A stretch of 64,000 bases of DNA from Streptomyces katrae (GCF_000717655.1 NZ_JNZY01000032.1:1-64000), one strand, 5' to 3'. Counted from the first letter of the stretch, positions 54,010-62,506 are shown. Translations and numbers: made by a program. The notes: generated from the letters alone by a model not told the origin.

Positions 54010-54828
54010 TCAGGAGGCGGTCTGGGCGGCGAGGGGCTTGTCGGGGGTGGTGGTCGGGGTGGGTCTGCGGAGGGACTGGTCGGAGTTGAGGACCGCCCGG
54101 TAGAGGGCGTGGATGTGGGGAGAGGGTTCGAGGCCGAAGCGGCCCGAGAGCTCGTTGCGCAGGTCGCGGTAGATCTCCAGGGCTTCCACGCGGCGCCCGG
54201 CGCGGTAGAGGGCCAGCATGAGGTGGGCGTGCATCTGCTCGTGGGTGGGGTCTCCGGCCGCGTGGGTGAACAGTTCGCCCAGGAGTTCGTAGTGCCGTCC
54301 CAGTCGGAGTTCGGCGTTGATGCAGCGGTCGAGTACGGCCCGGCGGCGCTCTTCCAGTTCCCTCGCGCGGATGGTCAGCAGCGGTCCGGTCGCCAGGTCG
54401 GCGAGGGCCGGGCCGCGCCACAGGGCGAGGGCCTGGCGGAACCGGGTTGCGGCCGCGGCGTCGTCGCCGGCTGCGACCGCGCGGTGGCCGCGCTCGGCCA
54501 GGCGCTCGAACTCGTCGGAGTCGACCTGGGTGAGTTCCGGGTTGAGCTGGTAGCCGCCGGGCCGTGTGACGATCACGACTCTTGGGTCGGTGGCGGGCGC
54601 GCCTGTCGTGGCGAGTGCGCGAAGTTTGCCTATGTAGGTGTGGATGGCTGCGCTCGCGCTGCGCGGAGCCTGCCCGGCCCAGAGTTCCTCGGTACATTCC
54701 GTGAGCGACACCAGGCGGCCGCGGTGGAGGGCCAGCAGGGCGAGCAGTTTGGCCTGTTTCGTTGCCGTCGGGGTGACATCGACTCCCTTGATATGCACAA
54801 GTAACGAACCCAGCACCGAGATATCCAT
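54010..54828 (-). CDS. SARP-family pathway activator (272 aa)
   Basis: A short Streptomyces antibiotic regulatory protein. The N-terminal OmpR-like winged helix is MDISVLGSLLVHIKGVDVTP, LLALLALHRGRLVSLTECTE and the recognition region SASAAIHTYIGKLRAL. It is followed by the bacterial transcriptional activation domain (DEFERLAERGHRAVAAGDDA, ERRRAVLDRCINAELRLGRH, LMLALYRAGRRVEALEIYRD). Length and the absence of an ATPase domain place it with ActII-ORF4/RedD-type activators. ATG 54828 has a G-rich ribosome binding site. Its promoter and an inverted repeat lie directly upstream. The gene is divergent from the biosynthetic genes starting at 55144 and is the obvious activator of this cluster. Confidence 0.9.
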   Translation of the reverse strand: MDISVLGSLLVHIKGVDVTPTATKQAKLLALLALHRGRLVSLTECTEELWAGQAPRSASAAIHTYIGKLRALATTGAPATDPRVVIVTRPGGYQLNPELTQVDSDEFERLAERGHRAVAAGDDAAAATRFRQALALWRGPALADLATGPLLTIRARELEERRRAVLDRCINAELRLGRHYELLGELFTHAAGDPTHEQMHAHLMLALYRAGRRVEALEIYRDLRNELSGRFGLEPSPHIHALYRAVLNSDQSLRRPTPTTTPDKPLAAQTAS

Positions 54829-54843
54829 CAACCCCCCCGAAGT

Positions 54844-54896
54844 TAGTGGTTAGCCACTAGTCACATAGCCTAGAAACTTCTGAACTGAGTTGTCAA
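54844..54896 (-). promoter_or_regulatory. SARP promoter with operator-like inverted repeat
   Basis: Reading on the minus strand, TTGACA (54891-54896) and TAGGCT (54867-54872) are separated by 18 bases, a near-consensus primary sigma promoter. An inverted repeat TAGTGG-TTAG-CCACTA (54844-54859) sits at the expected transcription start, where a repressor or autoregulator could act. Confidence 0.7.
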
Positions 54897-55143
54897 TGCA
54901 CATTCATGTGACGTGGGCGGCATCGGCGCAGGTGGAAGGCTCTTTCGCGTACCGCCGGGCCGGTGCTGCGAAGCGGAACTAAAGCCTCACGCAAGCCCGC
55001 CTCCACCACGCCGCGAGTGTCCCTCCAGCTGGTCTCCACTGCTCCGGAACTCCCCCTTCATCCAGCTCCTCATCGGCGCGTTCCTGTCTCTACGGTCTCG
55101 TCAACTGCACCGACCACATCGGCGATGACGAGGAGTGAGGCCC

Positions 55144-56010
55144 GTGCCGGCACAACGAGGCTCACCGTCCGGGGCCTCCTGGAAGCAGTACGCGGACCGT
55201 GAGTTCGACGGTGAGACGCTGCGCATCTGGGAGCGCCCCACCGACGACCCGCACGCACCGCGCATCGCTCTGGTGCACGGGTTCGAGGAGAGCCGGCAGA
55301 GCTGGGAGCCGCTCACCGCACACCTGTCCCCGGATCTGCGCCTGTACGCCCTGGACCTTCCCTGGCGCAACGGATCGCAGCACCGGTGGGCGAGCGGCGG
55401 GACCTCCCCGGCCTGGCTGGAACGCGCCCTGTCGCTCCTGCCCGGACGGCCGGACCTGATCGTGGCGCACTCCTACGGGGCGACCACCCTGCTCGACCTG
55501 CTGACCCGGCGGGTCGAAGCCGCCCGGGTCCCGTCCGTGCTGGTCGCGCCGGTCTTCCGGCCGGACGACCGCCCGATGGACCCCGGCTTCTTCGACGAGG
55601 CGGTCCAGCGCTTCCGCGGGGTGCTCGCCGACGGGCTCCGCGCCCAGATGGGGCCGCGTGCGCAGACCGTTCCCGTGGACATCCTCGCCTCCATGGCGGA
55701 CAAGGTCCGCGAACGGGTGGAGCCGCACGGCTTCCTCCAGTTCTACGCGACCCTCGCGCGCTGCCCTGACCTGCGGCTTGAGGACGTCGACGTACCCGTA
55801 CTGATGATCAGCGGAACTCGCGATCCGTCCGCTCCCCCGCAGGCCGTCGACGCGCTCCGCTCGCGCATCCCGCACTTCTCCCTCCATCAGGACCCCGGCT
55901 TCAGTCACTTCTGTCAGTTGCAGCAGCCGGGCCCGGTGGCAGAGGCGATCACCGCCCAGCTCACCCGGCTGGGTCTGCGCCCCATCGAAGAGGAAGCGAA
56001 CCACGCATGA
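55144..56010 (+). CDS. Alpha/beta-hydrolase, possible thioesterase (288 aa)
   Basis: GTG at 55144 is chosen because AGGAG lies seven bases upstream. The sequence has the full alpha/beta-hydrolase set: oxyanion IALVHGFEESRQSW, nucleophile IVAHSYGATTLLDL, acid MISGTRDPSAPP and base DPGFSHFCQLQQ. It is cytoplasmic, with normal family length. It is the first gene of a five-gene plus-strand operon (hydrolase, FAD oxidoreductase, ACP, two ketosynthases) and overlaps the next gene by four bases. Chain release from the ACP or ester hydrolysis of the product are the likely jobs, judged from context. Confidence 0.85.
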   Translation: MPAQRGSPSGASWKQYADREFDGETLRIWERPTDDPHAPRIALVHGFEESRQSWEPLTAHLSPDLRLYALDLPWRNGSQHRWASGGTSPAWLERALSLLPGRPDLIVAHSYGATTLLDLLTRRVEAARVPSVLVAPVFRPDDRPMDPGFFDEAVQRFRGVLADGLRAQMGPRAQTVPVDILASMADKVRERVEPHGFLQFYATLARCPDLRLEDVDVPVLMISGTRDPSAPPQAVDALRSRIPHFSLHQDPGFSHFCQLQQPGPVAEAITAQLTRLGLRPIEEEANHA

Positions 56011-57275
56011 CCGCACCCGAAGACCGCCTGTATGACGTCGTCATCAGCGGGGCGAGCATCGCGGGCTGCGCCGCCGCCGTACTGCTCGCCCGGCGTGGCG
56101 TGCGGGTCGCCCTGCTGGAACGCCGGTCCGACCCGGCCGCGTACAAGGTGCTGTGCACGCACTACCTCCAGCCCTGTGCCTACCCGGTCCTCGACCGGCT
56201 CGGGCTGGTCCCGGCGCTGGAGAAGGCCGGAGCCGTCCACAACGAGGCGCGCTGGTACACCCGGTGGGGGTGGATCGAGCCGAAGGCGGCGCCCGGCGAG
56301 CCCAGGCTGCCGTACGCCTACAACGTCCGCCGCAGCACGCTCGACCCGCTGATCCGCGCCCACGCGGCGGACACCCCGGGTGTCGACCTGCTGCTCGGCC
56401 ACAACGTCACCGGTCTGCTCCGCGAAGGCGGGCGGGTGGCGGGCGTGAAGGTCAACGGGCCGGACGGCGAGCGGGAGATCCGGGCGCGCCTGGTCATCGG
56501 CGCCGACGGCAAGGACTCGGCCGTCGCCAAGCTCGCCGAGCTGCCCACGCGTACCCATGAGAACCAGCGCTTCAGCTACTTCGCCCACTTCCGCAACCTG
56601 CCCCTGAAGGACGGCATCACCCACTCCTGGTTCCTGGAGCCGGACGTGGCGTACGCGATGCCGAACGACGACGGCGTCACGATCGTCGCCGTCATCCCCG
56701 ACAAGAAGCGGCTGCCTGCCTTCCGTGAGGACCTGGAGGGCAGCTTCATGCAGTTCGTACGCGACCTGCCCGCAGCGCCCGACATCGACGCCGCCGAACG
56801 AATCACCAAGATCACCGGAACGGTCAACTATCCGCTGCAGTCGCGCAAGCCGGTCGGCCAGGGCGTCGCCCTCATCGGGGACGCGGCCGTCACCGGCGAT
56901 CCCCTGTGGGGTGTCGGCTGCGGCTGGGCGCTGGAGTCCGCCCAGTGGCTGGCCGATGCCGTGGGGCCGGCCGCGACCGGCCGGGGCGATCTCGACGGTG
57001 CGCTCCTCGCCTACGCCAAGCGTCACCGGCGCAAGCTCGGCGGCCATCAGCACCTGGCCGCCGACTACGCCACCGCCCGGCCGTTCAACCCCTTCGAGCG
57101 GCTGATGTTCTCGGCGGCGGCCCGCGATGACGCGATGGCCCGCCACATGCACATGTTCGCGTCGCGGCTCATCGGGCCGCTGCGCTTCCTCAATCCGATC
57201 GCGCTGGCGAAGGCATCCGCGGTCAACCTGCGTTACCGCGGGGCTCCCGCGCACCTGTCGCACCGCGCTTCGTGA
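56007..57275 (+). CDS. FAD-dependent oxidoreductase (422 aa)
   Basis: The N-terminal dinucleotide-binding motif is VVISGASIAGCAAAVLLARR (G-x-S/G-x-x-G), followed by LLERRSDP. The second FAD motif is LVIGADGKDSAVAKL and the third VALIGDAAVTGDPLWGVGCG. The overall plan (GR2 fold, about 420 residues) is that of group A flavin monooxygenases and geranylgeranyl-reductase-like enzymes. The C-terminal helices contain ARHMHMFASRLIGPLRFLNP. It starts in the stop of the hydrolase gene (ATGA) and lies 65 bases before the ACP gene. It may hydroxylate or epoxidise the ACP-bound or released chain; hydroxylation versus reduction cannot be decided from sequence. Confidence 0.85.
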   Translation: MTAPEDRLYDVVISGASIAGCAAAVLLARRGVRVALLERRSDPAAYKVLCTHYLQPCAYPVLDRLGLVPALEKAGAVHNEARWYTRWGWIEPKAAPGEPRLPYAYNVRRSTLDPLIRAHAADTPGVDLLLGHNVTGLLREGGRVAGVKVNGPDGEREIRARLVIGADGKDSAVAKLAELPTRTHENQRFSYFAHFRNLPLKDGITHSWFLEPDVAYAMPNDDGVTIVAVIPDKKRLPAFREDLEGSFMQFVRDLPAAPDIDAAERITKITGTVNYPLQSRKPVGQGVALIGDAAVTGDPLWGVGCGWALESAQWLADAVGPAATGRGDLDGALLAYAKRHRRKLGGHQHLAADYATARPFNPFERLMFSAAARDDAMARHMHMFASRLIGPLRFLNPIALAKASAVNLRYRGAPAHLSHRAS

Positions 57276-57340
57276 GCCGGTTCCCGCCGCTCACACCCAC
57301 GTCGCGACGCACCTCCCGTCACTGAGAAAGGCATTTCACC

Positions 57341-57619
57341 ATGAGCACCGACACGACCTACGCCCTCTCCGCCGAGCAGGACACCATGCTGCGCGAGATC
57401 ATCATCGAGGTCCTGGAGCTGGAGGCGGGCGAGCTCACCGACACCAGCGGCTTCATCGAGGACCACGACGCCGACTCGCTGCTGGCCATCGAGATCCTCG
57501 CCCGCATCGAGAAGGACCTCGGCGTGGTCATTCCGCAGGACGACCTGGTCGAGATGGGCAACCTCAACGGCGTCCGTGCCGTGGTGACCCGCAGTCTCGC
57601 GGGTGGCAGCAATGTCTGA
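57341..57619 (+). CDS. Acyl carrier protein (92 aa)
   Basis: Contains the phosphopantetheine site DHDADSLLAIEILARIEKDL with Ser46, flanked by the usual acidic helices (EIIIEVLELEAGELTDTSGF). The motif D-A-D-S-L replaces the commoner D-S-L context but keeps D-S-L at the attachment point. ATG 57341 follows GAGAAAGG. The stop overlaps the start of the ketosynthase gene. The carrier should be activated by the PPTase encoded at 60958-61692. Confidence 0.93.
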   Translation: MSTDTTYALSAEQDTMLREIIIEVLELEAGELTDTSGFIEDHDADSLLAIEILARIEKDLGVVIPQDDLVEMGNLNGVRAVVTRSLAGGSNV

Positions 57620-58835
57620 GCCGGGCACCCGCAGGGTCGTGGTCACCGGGCTCGGCGCGGTCAGCAGCGCCGGCATCGGAGCCGCCGAGTTCACGGCGGC
57701 GATCCGGGCGGGAGCGCCCACGACCTCGGAGATCAGCAGCTTCGACACCACCGGGTTCCCGCACGTCCACGCGGGTGAGGTGAAGGACTTCGAGCCCCGC
57801 GAGTGGCTGCGCCGCATCGACCCCGGCCAGTGGGGCCGCAGCAGCCAGTTCGCGGCGTCCGCGGCGCGACTGGCAGTCGCCGACGCCGGGCTGGCGGAGG
57901 AGGACCTCGCGGCGGCCCGGGCGGGTTCGGTCATGGGGACGACGAGCGGTGAGTCCGCCGTGATCGAGGAACTCGTCGCCGAGTGGGCGGCCGACAGCCT
58001 CAAGTCGATGACTCCGGGGCGGGTGGCCGCGGCCCCCGCCGGGCGCATCGCCGCCGCGGTCAACCACGAGCTCGGCCTGACCGGGGAGGCGCTGACGCTG
58101 GCCACCGCATGCTCGGCCAGCAACTACGCGCTCGGTTACGCCTACGACATGGTCGCGGGCGGCGACGCCGACTACATGCTGGCCGGCGGCGCGGATTCGC
58201 TGAACCGCTGGGCTCATGCCGGATTCTTCCGGCTGGGCGCGCTCGCGGAGGAGGTGTGCCGCCCCTTCGACGTGGACCGCAGCGGCATCCTGACGGCCGA
58301 GGGCGGGGTCGCCCTGCTGCTGGAGCCGTACGAACGGGCCGTCGCCCGGGGCGCCCGGATGTACGCGGAAGTGCTCGGCTACAGCGTGAACTGCGACGCC
58401 GAGCACATGGTGCACCCCGACCCGACCAGCATCGCCGCCTGCATCCGGGACGCGCACCGCAACGCGGGCGTCACCCCGGAGCAGATCGACTACATCTGCG
58501 CGCACGGCACCGGCACCCGCACCAACGACGCCACCGAGGTGGCCGCGGCCCGCGAGGTGTTCGGCGACCGCATACCGCCGATCAGCTCCATCAAGTCGAT
58601 CATCGGTCACACCATGGGCGCGGCCAGCGGCTTCGGCGCGCTGATCTGCTGCCAGGCCCTGTACGAGGGCTTCTTGCCGCCCACCGCGAACGTCGAACAG
58701 GTGGACCCGGCGCTCGGTGCGGGCGTGGACCCCGTACCGGGCAGTGCGCGGCCGGCCAGGCCGCAGGTCGTGGAGAACCACGGGTTCGCGTTCGGCGGCA
58801 ACAACGCCATCACCATCCTCGGGAGAGTCTCATGA
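57612..58835 (+). CDS. Beta-ketoacyl-ACP synthase, catalytic KS (407 aa)
   Basis: A FabF/type II PKS ketosynthase alpha subunit with all catalytic residues: Cys167 in LATACSASNYALG, His298 in CAHGTGTRTND and His333 in IIGHTMGAASG. The N-terminus RRVVVTGLGAVSSAGIGAAE and C-terminal FAFGGNNAITILG are standard. ATG at 57612 overlaps the ACP gene by eight bases. The following gene is a KS-like partner without catalytic residues, so the two probably form a KS-CLF heterodimer that extends the chain on the ACP by decarboxylative condensation. Unusual spacing: the ACP precedes the KS instead of following the CLF. Confidence 0.93.
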   Translation: MSEPGTRRVVVTGLGAVSSAGIGAAEFTAAIRAGAPTTSEISSFDTTGFPHVHAGEVKDFEPREWLRRIDPGQWGRSSQFAASAARLAVADAGLAEEDLAAARAGSVMGTTSGESAVIEELVAEWAADSLKSMTPGRVAAAPAGRIAAAVNHELGLTGEALTLATACSASNYALGYAYDMVAGGDADYMLAGGADSLNRWAHAGFFRLGALAEEVCRPFDVDRSGILTAEGGVALLLEPYERAVARGARMYAEVLGYSVNCDAEHMVHPDPTSIAACIRDAHRNAGVTPEQIDYICAHGTGTRTNDATEVAAAREVFGDRIPPISSIKSIIGHTMGAASGFGALICCQALYEGFLPPTANVEQVDPALGAGVDPVPGSARPARPQVVENHGFAFGGNNAITILGRVS

Positions 58836-60025
58836 GCAGCGCCACGGCCATGGTCGCCGCGGAGGAGGTCGCGTCGGGGCACGCCCTCGGCCGGACGGCG
58901 GCGCTCGCCGTCACCGCGGTCGGCGTCGCGACGCCGGCCGGCCTCGACCCGGTGGAGCTCGCCCGCGCCGTGCTCGCCGGGCGTCAGGGCTCCGCGGACA
59001 CGGAGGGCCTCGGTGACGAGGCGCTGCCGCCGCGGGGGGCCCGCGTGGTTCCGGAGCTGCAGAACGCGTTCGCAGAGCACATCGGCCGCAAGGGCAACCG
59101 GCACCTGGACCGGACCACCCGGCTCGGGCTGCTCGCCTGCCAGTTCGCCCTGGAGGGGCACACCGGGCCGGTGGGTCCCCGTACCGGGGTGGTGCTCGGC
59201 ACCAGCACGGGCAGCATCCGCAGCTCCAGCGAGTACTCGATGGAGACGCTCCGTCAGGATCGCCCGTACCTGGTGAACCCGAGTCTGTTCCCCAACACGG
59301 TCATGAACTGCGCGGCGGGCCAGATCGCGATCCGGCACGGCCTGAAGGGTGTGAACGCCACGCTCGCGGGCGGCCACCTCGCCGGGGTGCAGGCCTTGCG
59401 CTACGCCCGCAACGCCCTGCGGCAGGGGCATGCAGACCGTCTCCTGGTCGGCGGTGTCGAGGAGTACTGCGCGCAGAGCGCGTGGGGCTGGCACCGCTCG
59501 GGCGCGCTCGGCATCGACGCCCCGGTGGGCGAGGGAGCGGCGTTCCTGATGATCGAGCCAGCCGCGGCGGTGCACGCGGCGGGCCGCCGGGGTCTCGCCC
59601 GGATCCTGGCCTGTGAGACCGCTTTCGCCGGCGGGCGCGGGCTGGGCGACGCGCTGGCCGCCGTGATCGGCGCCGCGCTGGTCCGCAGCGGGAAGGACCC
59701 GGCCGAGGTGCAGGCCGTGTCCCTCGGCTCCACGGGCCAGAGGGGTCTGGAGCTCGTCGAGCAGCGCGCCGTACGCGCGGCGCTGGGCGGGCGGCTTCCG
59801 CAGCGGGTCATCCGGGTCAAGGACACCGTCGGTGAGTGCTTCAGCTCGGGCGGCCCGCTCCAGATCGCGGCGCTGCTCGGTGCATGGCAGGACCAGGGTG
59901 CGGCCGCCGCGGGCGAGACCGCGGTGGTGACGGCGGTGTCCCAGGAGGGCCAGGTCGGGTGCGTGGTCCTCGACACCAATGAGCTCGGTACCGGTGAGCT
60001 CGGCGCCGGTGGGCTCGGCGACTGA
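58832..60025 (+). CDS. KS-like chain-length-factor partner, catalytically dead (397 aa)
   Basis: Aligned by eye with the preceding KS, the fold is conserved (ALAVTAVGVATPAGLDPVEL, GVVLGTSTGSIRSSSEYSME, LVNPSLFPNTVMNCAAGQIA). However, the nucleophile Cys is replaced by Gly181 (NATLAGGHLAG), the first His region reads SLGSTGQRG, and the second reads VKDTVGECFSSGG with Glu in place of His. Loss of all three fits a chain-length factor, although classical CLFs have Gln at the Cys position; the Gly form suggests a different subclass. The ATG overlaps the KS stop (ATGA). The C-terminal tail repeats ELGTGELGAGGLG. A GAAA-loop terminator follows. Confidence 0.88.
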   Translation: MSSATAMVAAEEVASGHALGRTAALAVTAVGVATPAGLDPVELARAVLAGRQGSADTEGLGDEALPPRGARVVPELQNAFAEHIGRKGNRHLDRTTRLGLLACQFALEGHTGPVGPRTGVVLGTSTGSIRSSSEYSMETLRQDRPYLVNPSLFPNTVMNCAAGQIAIRHGLKGVNATLAGGHLAGVQALRYARNALRQGHADRLLVGGVEEYCAQSAWGWHRSGALGIDAPVGEGAAFLMIEPAAAVHAAGRRGLARILACETAFAGGRGLGDALAAVIGAALVRSGKDPAEVQAVSLGSTGQRGLELVEQRAVRAALGGRLPQRVIRVKDTVGECFSSGGPLQIAALLGAWQDQGAAAAGETAVVTAVSQEGQVGCVVLDTNELGTGELGAGGLGD

Positions 60026-60043
60026 CACCGGCGGAACGTGAAC

Positions 60044-60071
60044 GGCGGGGGCCGCGAAAGCGGCTCCCGCC
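60044..60071 (+). terminator. GAAA-tetraloop terminator after the PKS operon
   Basis: A 12-bp stem (GGCGGGGGCCGC with GCGGCTCCCGCC, one G-T pair) closed by a GAAA tetraloop, 18 bases past the stop of the second ketosynthase gene. Very stable; a clear operon end. Confidence 0.88.
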
Positions 60072-60115
60072 GCATCGGTTGACGGCTTGCAGGCCGGAAG
60101 GGCGGAGAGGTACCC

Positions 60116-60820
60116 ATGATGTTGACGCAGTCGCGACCCGCGCCTGTCCTCCGTGAGCTCACGGACGTACCGGAGCAGGATCCGGGGCAGCTGGTCGCAC
60201 GCTGTCTGGCCGGCTCCCAGGAGGCGTGGACGGCGCTCGTGGAGAGGTACGCACGGCTGGTCTGGACGGTTGCCCGGTCCCACCGGCTGAGCGACTCCGA
60301 CTGCGAGGAGGTCTTCCAGCTGACCTGGCTGCGCGTGCACCAGAACCTGGCCCGCATGCACACCCCGGAGCGGTTCCCCGCCTGGCTGACGACGTGCGCG
60401 CGGCGCGAGAGCCTGCGCCAGTACGAACGCACGGTGCGCTACGTGCCCGTCGAGGACATGACCACCCTGGACCGGGACCGGGACCGGGACCGGGACCGGC
60501 GCACGGAGTCCGGTCCTGAGGAGGCGCTGCTCGAGCGGGAGAGCCGCGCCGAGATCCGTGCCGCGCTGGCCCGATTGTCCGAGCGGGACCAGGCGCTGCT
60601 CGCGCTGGTCAGCGCCGATCCGGCGCCCAGCTACGACGAGGTGAGCCTGCGCCTCGGCATAGCCCGCGGTTCGGTGGGGCCGCTGCGCGGTCGGGCGCTG
60701 CGCCGGCTGGCCGGGCAACTGGACCGGGAGCGGGAGCGTCAGGCGGAATCCGCTTCGGCCCGGGGGACGCATGCCGGGTGGACCGAGCCGCCCGAGGGCG
60801 CGGGCCAGGCACTGATCTGA
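60116..60820 (+). CDS. Sigma-70 family (ECF-like) RNA polymerase sigma factor (234 aa)
   Basis: Region 2 is ALVERYARLVWTVARSHRLS, then CEEVFQLTWLRVHQNLARM and FPAWLTTCARRESLRQYERT. Region 4 is LARLSERDQALLALVSADPA followed by SYDEVSLRLGIARGSVGPLR. This is the compact two-domain ECF plan. ATG 60116 (ATGATG) has AGAGG upstream. Between the domains a DR dipeptide run (DRDRDRDRDR) is encoded by five tandem GGACCG-type hexamers at about 60470-60499. The C-terminus is disordered. The gene sits inside the cluster and may control part of it. The minus-strand gene 60739-60936 overlaps its 3' end and could encode a short partner. Confidence 0.85.
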   Translation: MMLTQSRPAPVLRELTDVPEQDPGQLVARCLAGSQEAWTALVERYARLVWTVARSHRLSDSDCEEVFQLTWLRVHQNLARMHTPERFPAWLTTCARRESLRQYERTVRYVPVEDMTTLDRDRDRDRDRRTESGPEEALLERESRAEIRAALARLSERDQALLALVSADPAPSYDEVSLRLGIARGSVGPLRGRALRRLAGQLDRERERQAESASARGTHAGWTEPPEGAGQALI

Positions 60821-60936
60821 CGTACCAGTGCGGCGGAGGGAGTGCCCACCGCCGCCCGCAGCCGGGCGAGCAGGGCCTCGGCGTCCGCGTCCGTCTCCGA
60901 CGGCCGTGTCGGCGTCGGGGTGCTGTCATCCGGCAT
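60739..60936 (-). CDS. Small hypothetical protein, convergent with the sigma gene (65 aa)
   Basis: ATG at 60936 has an excellent AGGAG seven bases upstream. The protein (MPDDSTPTPTRPSETDADAE, then ALLARLRAAVGTPSAALVRQ, then ISAWPAPSGGS) has an acidic disordered start, one amphipathic helix and a short tail. Its 3' end overlaps the 3' end of the sigma factor gene by 82 bases on the opposite strand. A peptide with one helix facing a sigma factor gene suggests a regulator, but no anti-sigma motif is visible. Could also be a small cluster protein. Function unknown. Confidence 0.5.
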   Translation of the reverse strand: MPDDSTPTPTRPSETDADAEALLARLRAAVGTPSAALVRQISAWPAPSGGSVHPACVPRAEADSA

Positions 60937-60957
60937 ACCGGTGCTCCTCGCTCTGTC

Positions 60958-61692
60958 TCATACCGCCGTGTCGAGTATCCGTCCCGGCGGTATCCGTCTG
61001 TGGCGGATGTGACGCGTGCCGACGGGGGCGGCGGCACTGGCCGTGTACCCGTCGGGGACTTCGAGATCGATGATCTGCGGCCCGCCCGGCACCTGGACGG
61101 GCGCGGGCCCCATTCCGTGCGCCAGCCCCGTTCCGGCGGCCTTGAGCCATGCCTCCCGGCGCACCCAGGTACGCAGGAACGCCGCGGGCCGCTCGCCCTC
61201 GGGCGCGGCTTCGATGGCGCGGAGCTCGTGGGGGGCGAGCCACCGGGACACGGTGTGCCGCGTGCGGTCCAGGACGGGACCGGATTCCACGTCCACGCCG
61301 ACGGCGCCGCCCGTCGTGAAGGCGTAGAGCACGCCGTCGCCGGAGTGGGACATGGAGAATTCGAGGCCCTGGTCGTTGCTGACGTACGGGCGGCCGTGGG
61401 GTCCTGCGCAGACGGGGCACGCCGCGCGGGCCGGTGTCGGCTCCCCGCGTGAGGCGGGGAGGTAGCCGGCGAGCAGCAGGCGCAGACCGGCGTGTGCGAA
61501 GGCCCGGCGGTGGCGGTGCAGGGACCGGCCCGGCCGGGTGGCCCGCTGCCACTGCCGCTGTCCGTCGCCGTCGCCGTTGCCGTCTTCGTCGCTCGGGTGC
61601 AGACCGGGCCGTGGGGTCGCGCCCGGCGGCGGCACGGAGAGCCACCACGTGTGCAGTTCGCCCGTGCCGGGCGCCGGGTGCGCGGAGGTCAC
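60958..61692 (-). CDS. 4'-phosphopantetheinyl transferase, Sfp type (244 aa)
   Basis: Attaches phosphopantetheine to carrier proteins. Family motifs: FSMSHSGDGVLYAF, the AVGVDVES magnesium-binding strand (G-V-D-V-E) and FLRTWVRREAWLKAAGTGL, a variant of the (F/W)-x-x-K-E-x-x-x-K motif in which the first Lys is Arg. The N-terminal region has a GNGDGDGQRQW linker from repetitive codons. GTG at 61692 overlaps the FabG stop (GTGA), so the two genes are coupled. Its natural substrate is probably the ACP encoded at 57341-57619. Confidence 0.9.
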   Translation of the reverse strand: MTSAHPAPGTGELHTWWLSVPPPGATPRPGLHPSDEDGNGDGDGQRQWQRATRPGRSLHRHRRAFAHAGLRLLLAGYLPASRGEPTPARAACPVCAGPHGRPYVSNDQGLEFSMSHSGDGVLYAFTTGGAVGVDVESGPVLDRTRHTVSRWLAPHELRAIEAAPEGERPAAFLRTWVRREAWLKAAGTGLAHGMGPAPVQVPGGPQIIDLEVPDGYTASAAAPVGTRHIRHRRIPPGRILDTAV

Positions 61693-62435
61693 AACGCCAC
61701 GCCGCCGTCCACTTGCAGCACCTGGCCGGTGATGTAGGAGGCCTTGTCGGAGAGCAGGAAGGCGGTGAGGTCGGCGACTTCCCGGGCGGTGCCGAAGCGT
61801 CGCAGCGGTACCGATGCGAGGGCTTCCTTGGTCGCCTTCTCGCTGAGCTGGTCCGTCATGTCGGTCTCGATGAAGCCGGGGGCGACCACGTTGACACGGA
61901 TGCCGTGACGGGCGAGTTCCTTGGCGAGGGTGCGGCTCAGGCTGTTCACGCCGCCCTTGGACGCGGCGTAGTTGGCCTGGGTGGCGTGTCCGTAGACGCC
62001 GGCGACCGAGGAGATGTTGACGATCGCGCCGGCGCGCCGCTTGAGCATCCCGAAGCCGACGGTGCGGCAGAAGTTGAAGGTTCCGGTGAGGTTGGTGTCG
62101 ATCACGCTCTGCCAGTCGTCGACCGGCATCATCACCAGGTGGTTGTCCTTGACGATCCCGGCGGAGTTGACCAGCCCGTAGGCCGGGCCGAGGGCGGCCT
62201 CCGCGCGCTTGACGAAGGTTTCGACGGACTGGTGGTCGGCGACGTCGCAGGGCTCGTGGAAGCAGTTCGCCCCTTGGGCCCTGACGAGTTCGACGGTCTC
62301 CTCCGAGGCGGCGGACGCGCTGCGGCCGCAGAAGGCGATGTCGTATCCCTCGGCGGCGAGTTGGACGGCGATCGCACGGCCGATACCGCGTGATCCTCCG
62401 GTGACGATGACGAGACGGCCAGAGCGCTGCGGCAT
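61689..62435 (-). CDS. fabG: FabG-type 3-ketoacyl-ACP reductase (248 aa)
   Basis: A classical SDR with cofactor motif IVTGGSRGIGRAIAV (TGxxxGIG), NSAG motif, catalytic Ser in VNISSVAGVYG, Tyr and Lys in ANYAASKGGVNSLSRTL, and the C-terminal PGFIETDMTD and YITGQVLQVDGG. Reduces the beta-keto group of an ACP-bound chain with NADPH. ATG 62435 has AAGGA nine bases upstream. It is in the same minus-strand operon as the PPTase (overlap) and downstream of the SnoaL-like gene. A dedicated FabG next to KS/CLF/ACP suggests a reducing type II system; no dehydratase gene is seen within the window. Confidence 0.92.
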   Translation of the reverse strand: MPQRSGRLVIVTGGSRGIGRAIAVQLAAEGYDIAFCGRSASAASEETVELVRAQGANCFHEPCDVADHQSVETFVKRAEAALGPAYGLVNSAGIVKDNHLVMMPVDDWQSVIDTNLTGTFNFCRTVGFGMLKRRAGAIVNISSVAGVYGHATQANYAASKGGVNSLSRTLAKELARHGIRVNVVAPGFIETDMTDQLSEKATKEALASVPLRRFGTAREVADLTAFLLSDKASYITGQVLQVDGGVAL

Positions 62436-62506
62436 GGCGGGGGTTCCTTCACAGATCGGGATCAGGTCGGGGTGCGGCGGTGGAAGCAGGGGGGACGGGG
62501 GCCCTG

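Noticed and set aside
57983..58831. In-frame extension upstream of the second ketosynthase, inside the first
   Set aside because: The extension is Arg/Gly-rich and overlaps the catalytic KS; ATG 58832 overlapping the KS stop is the natural start.
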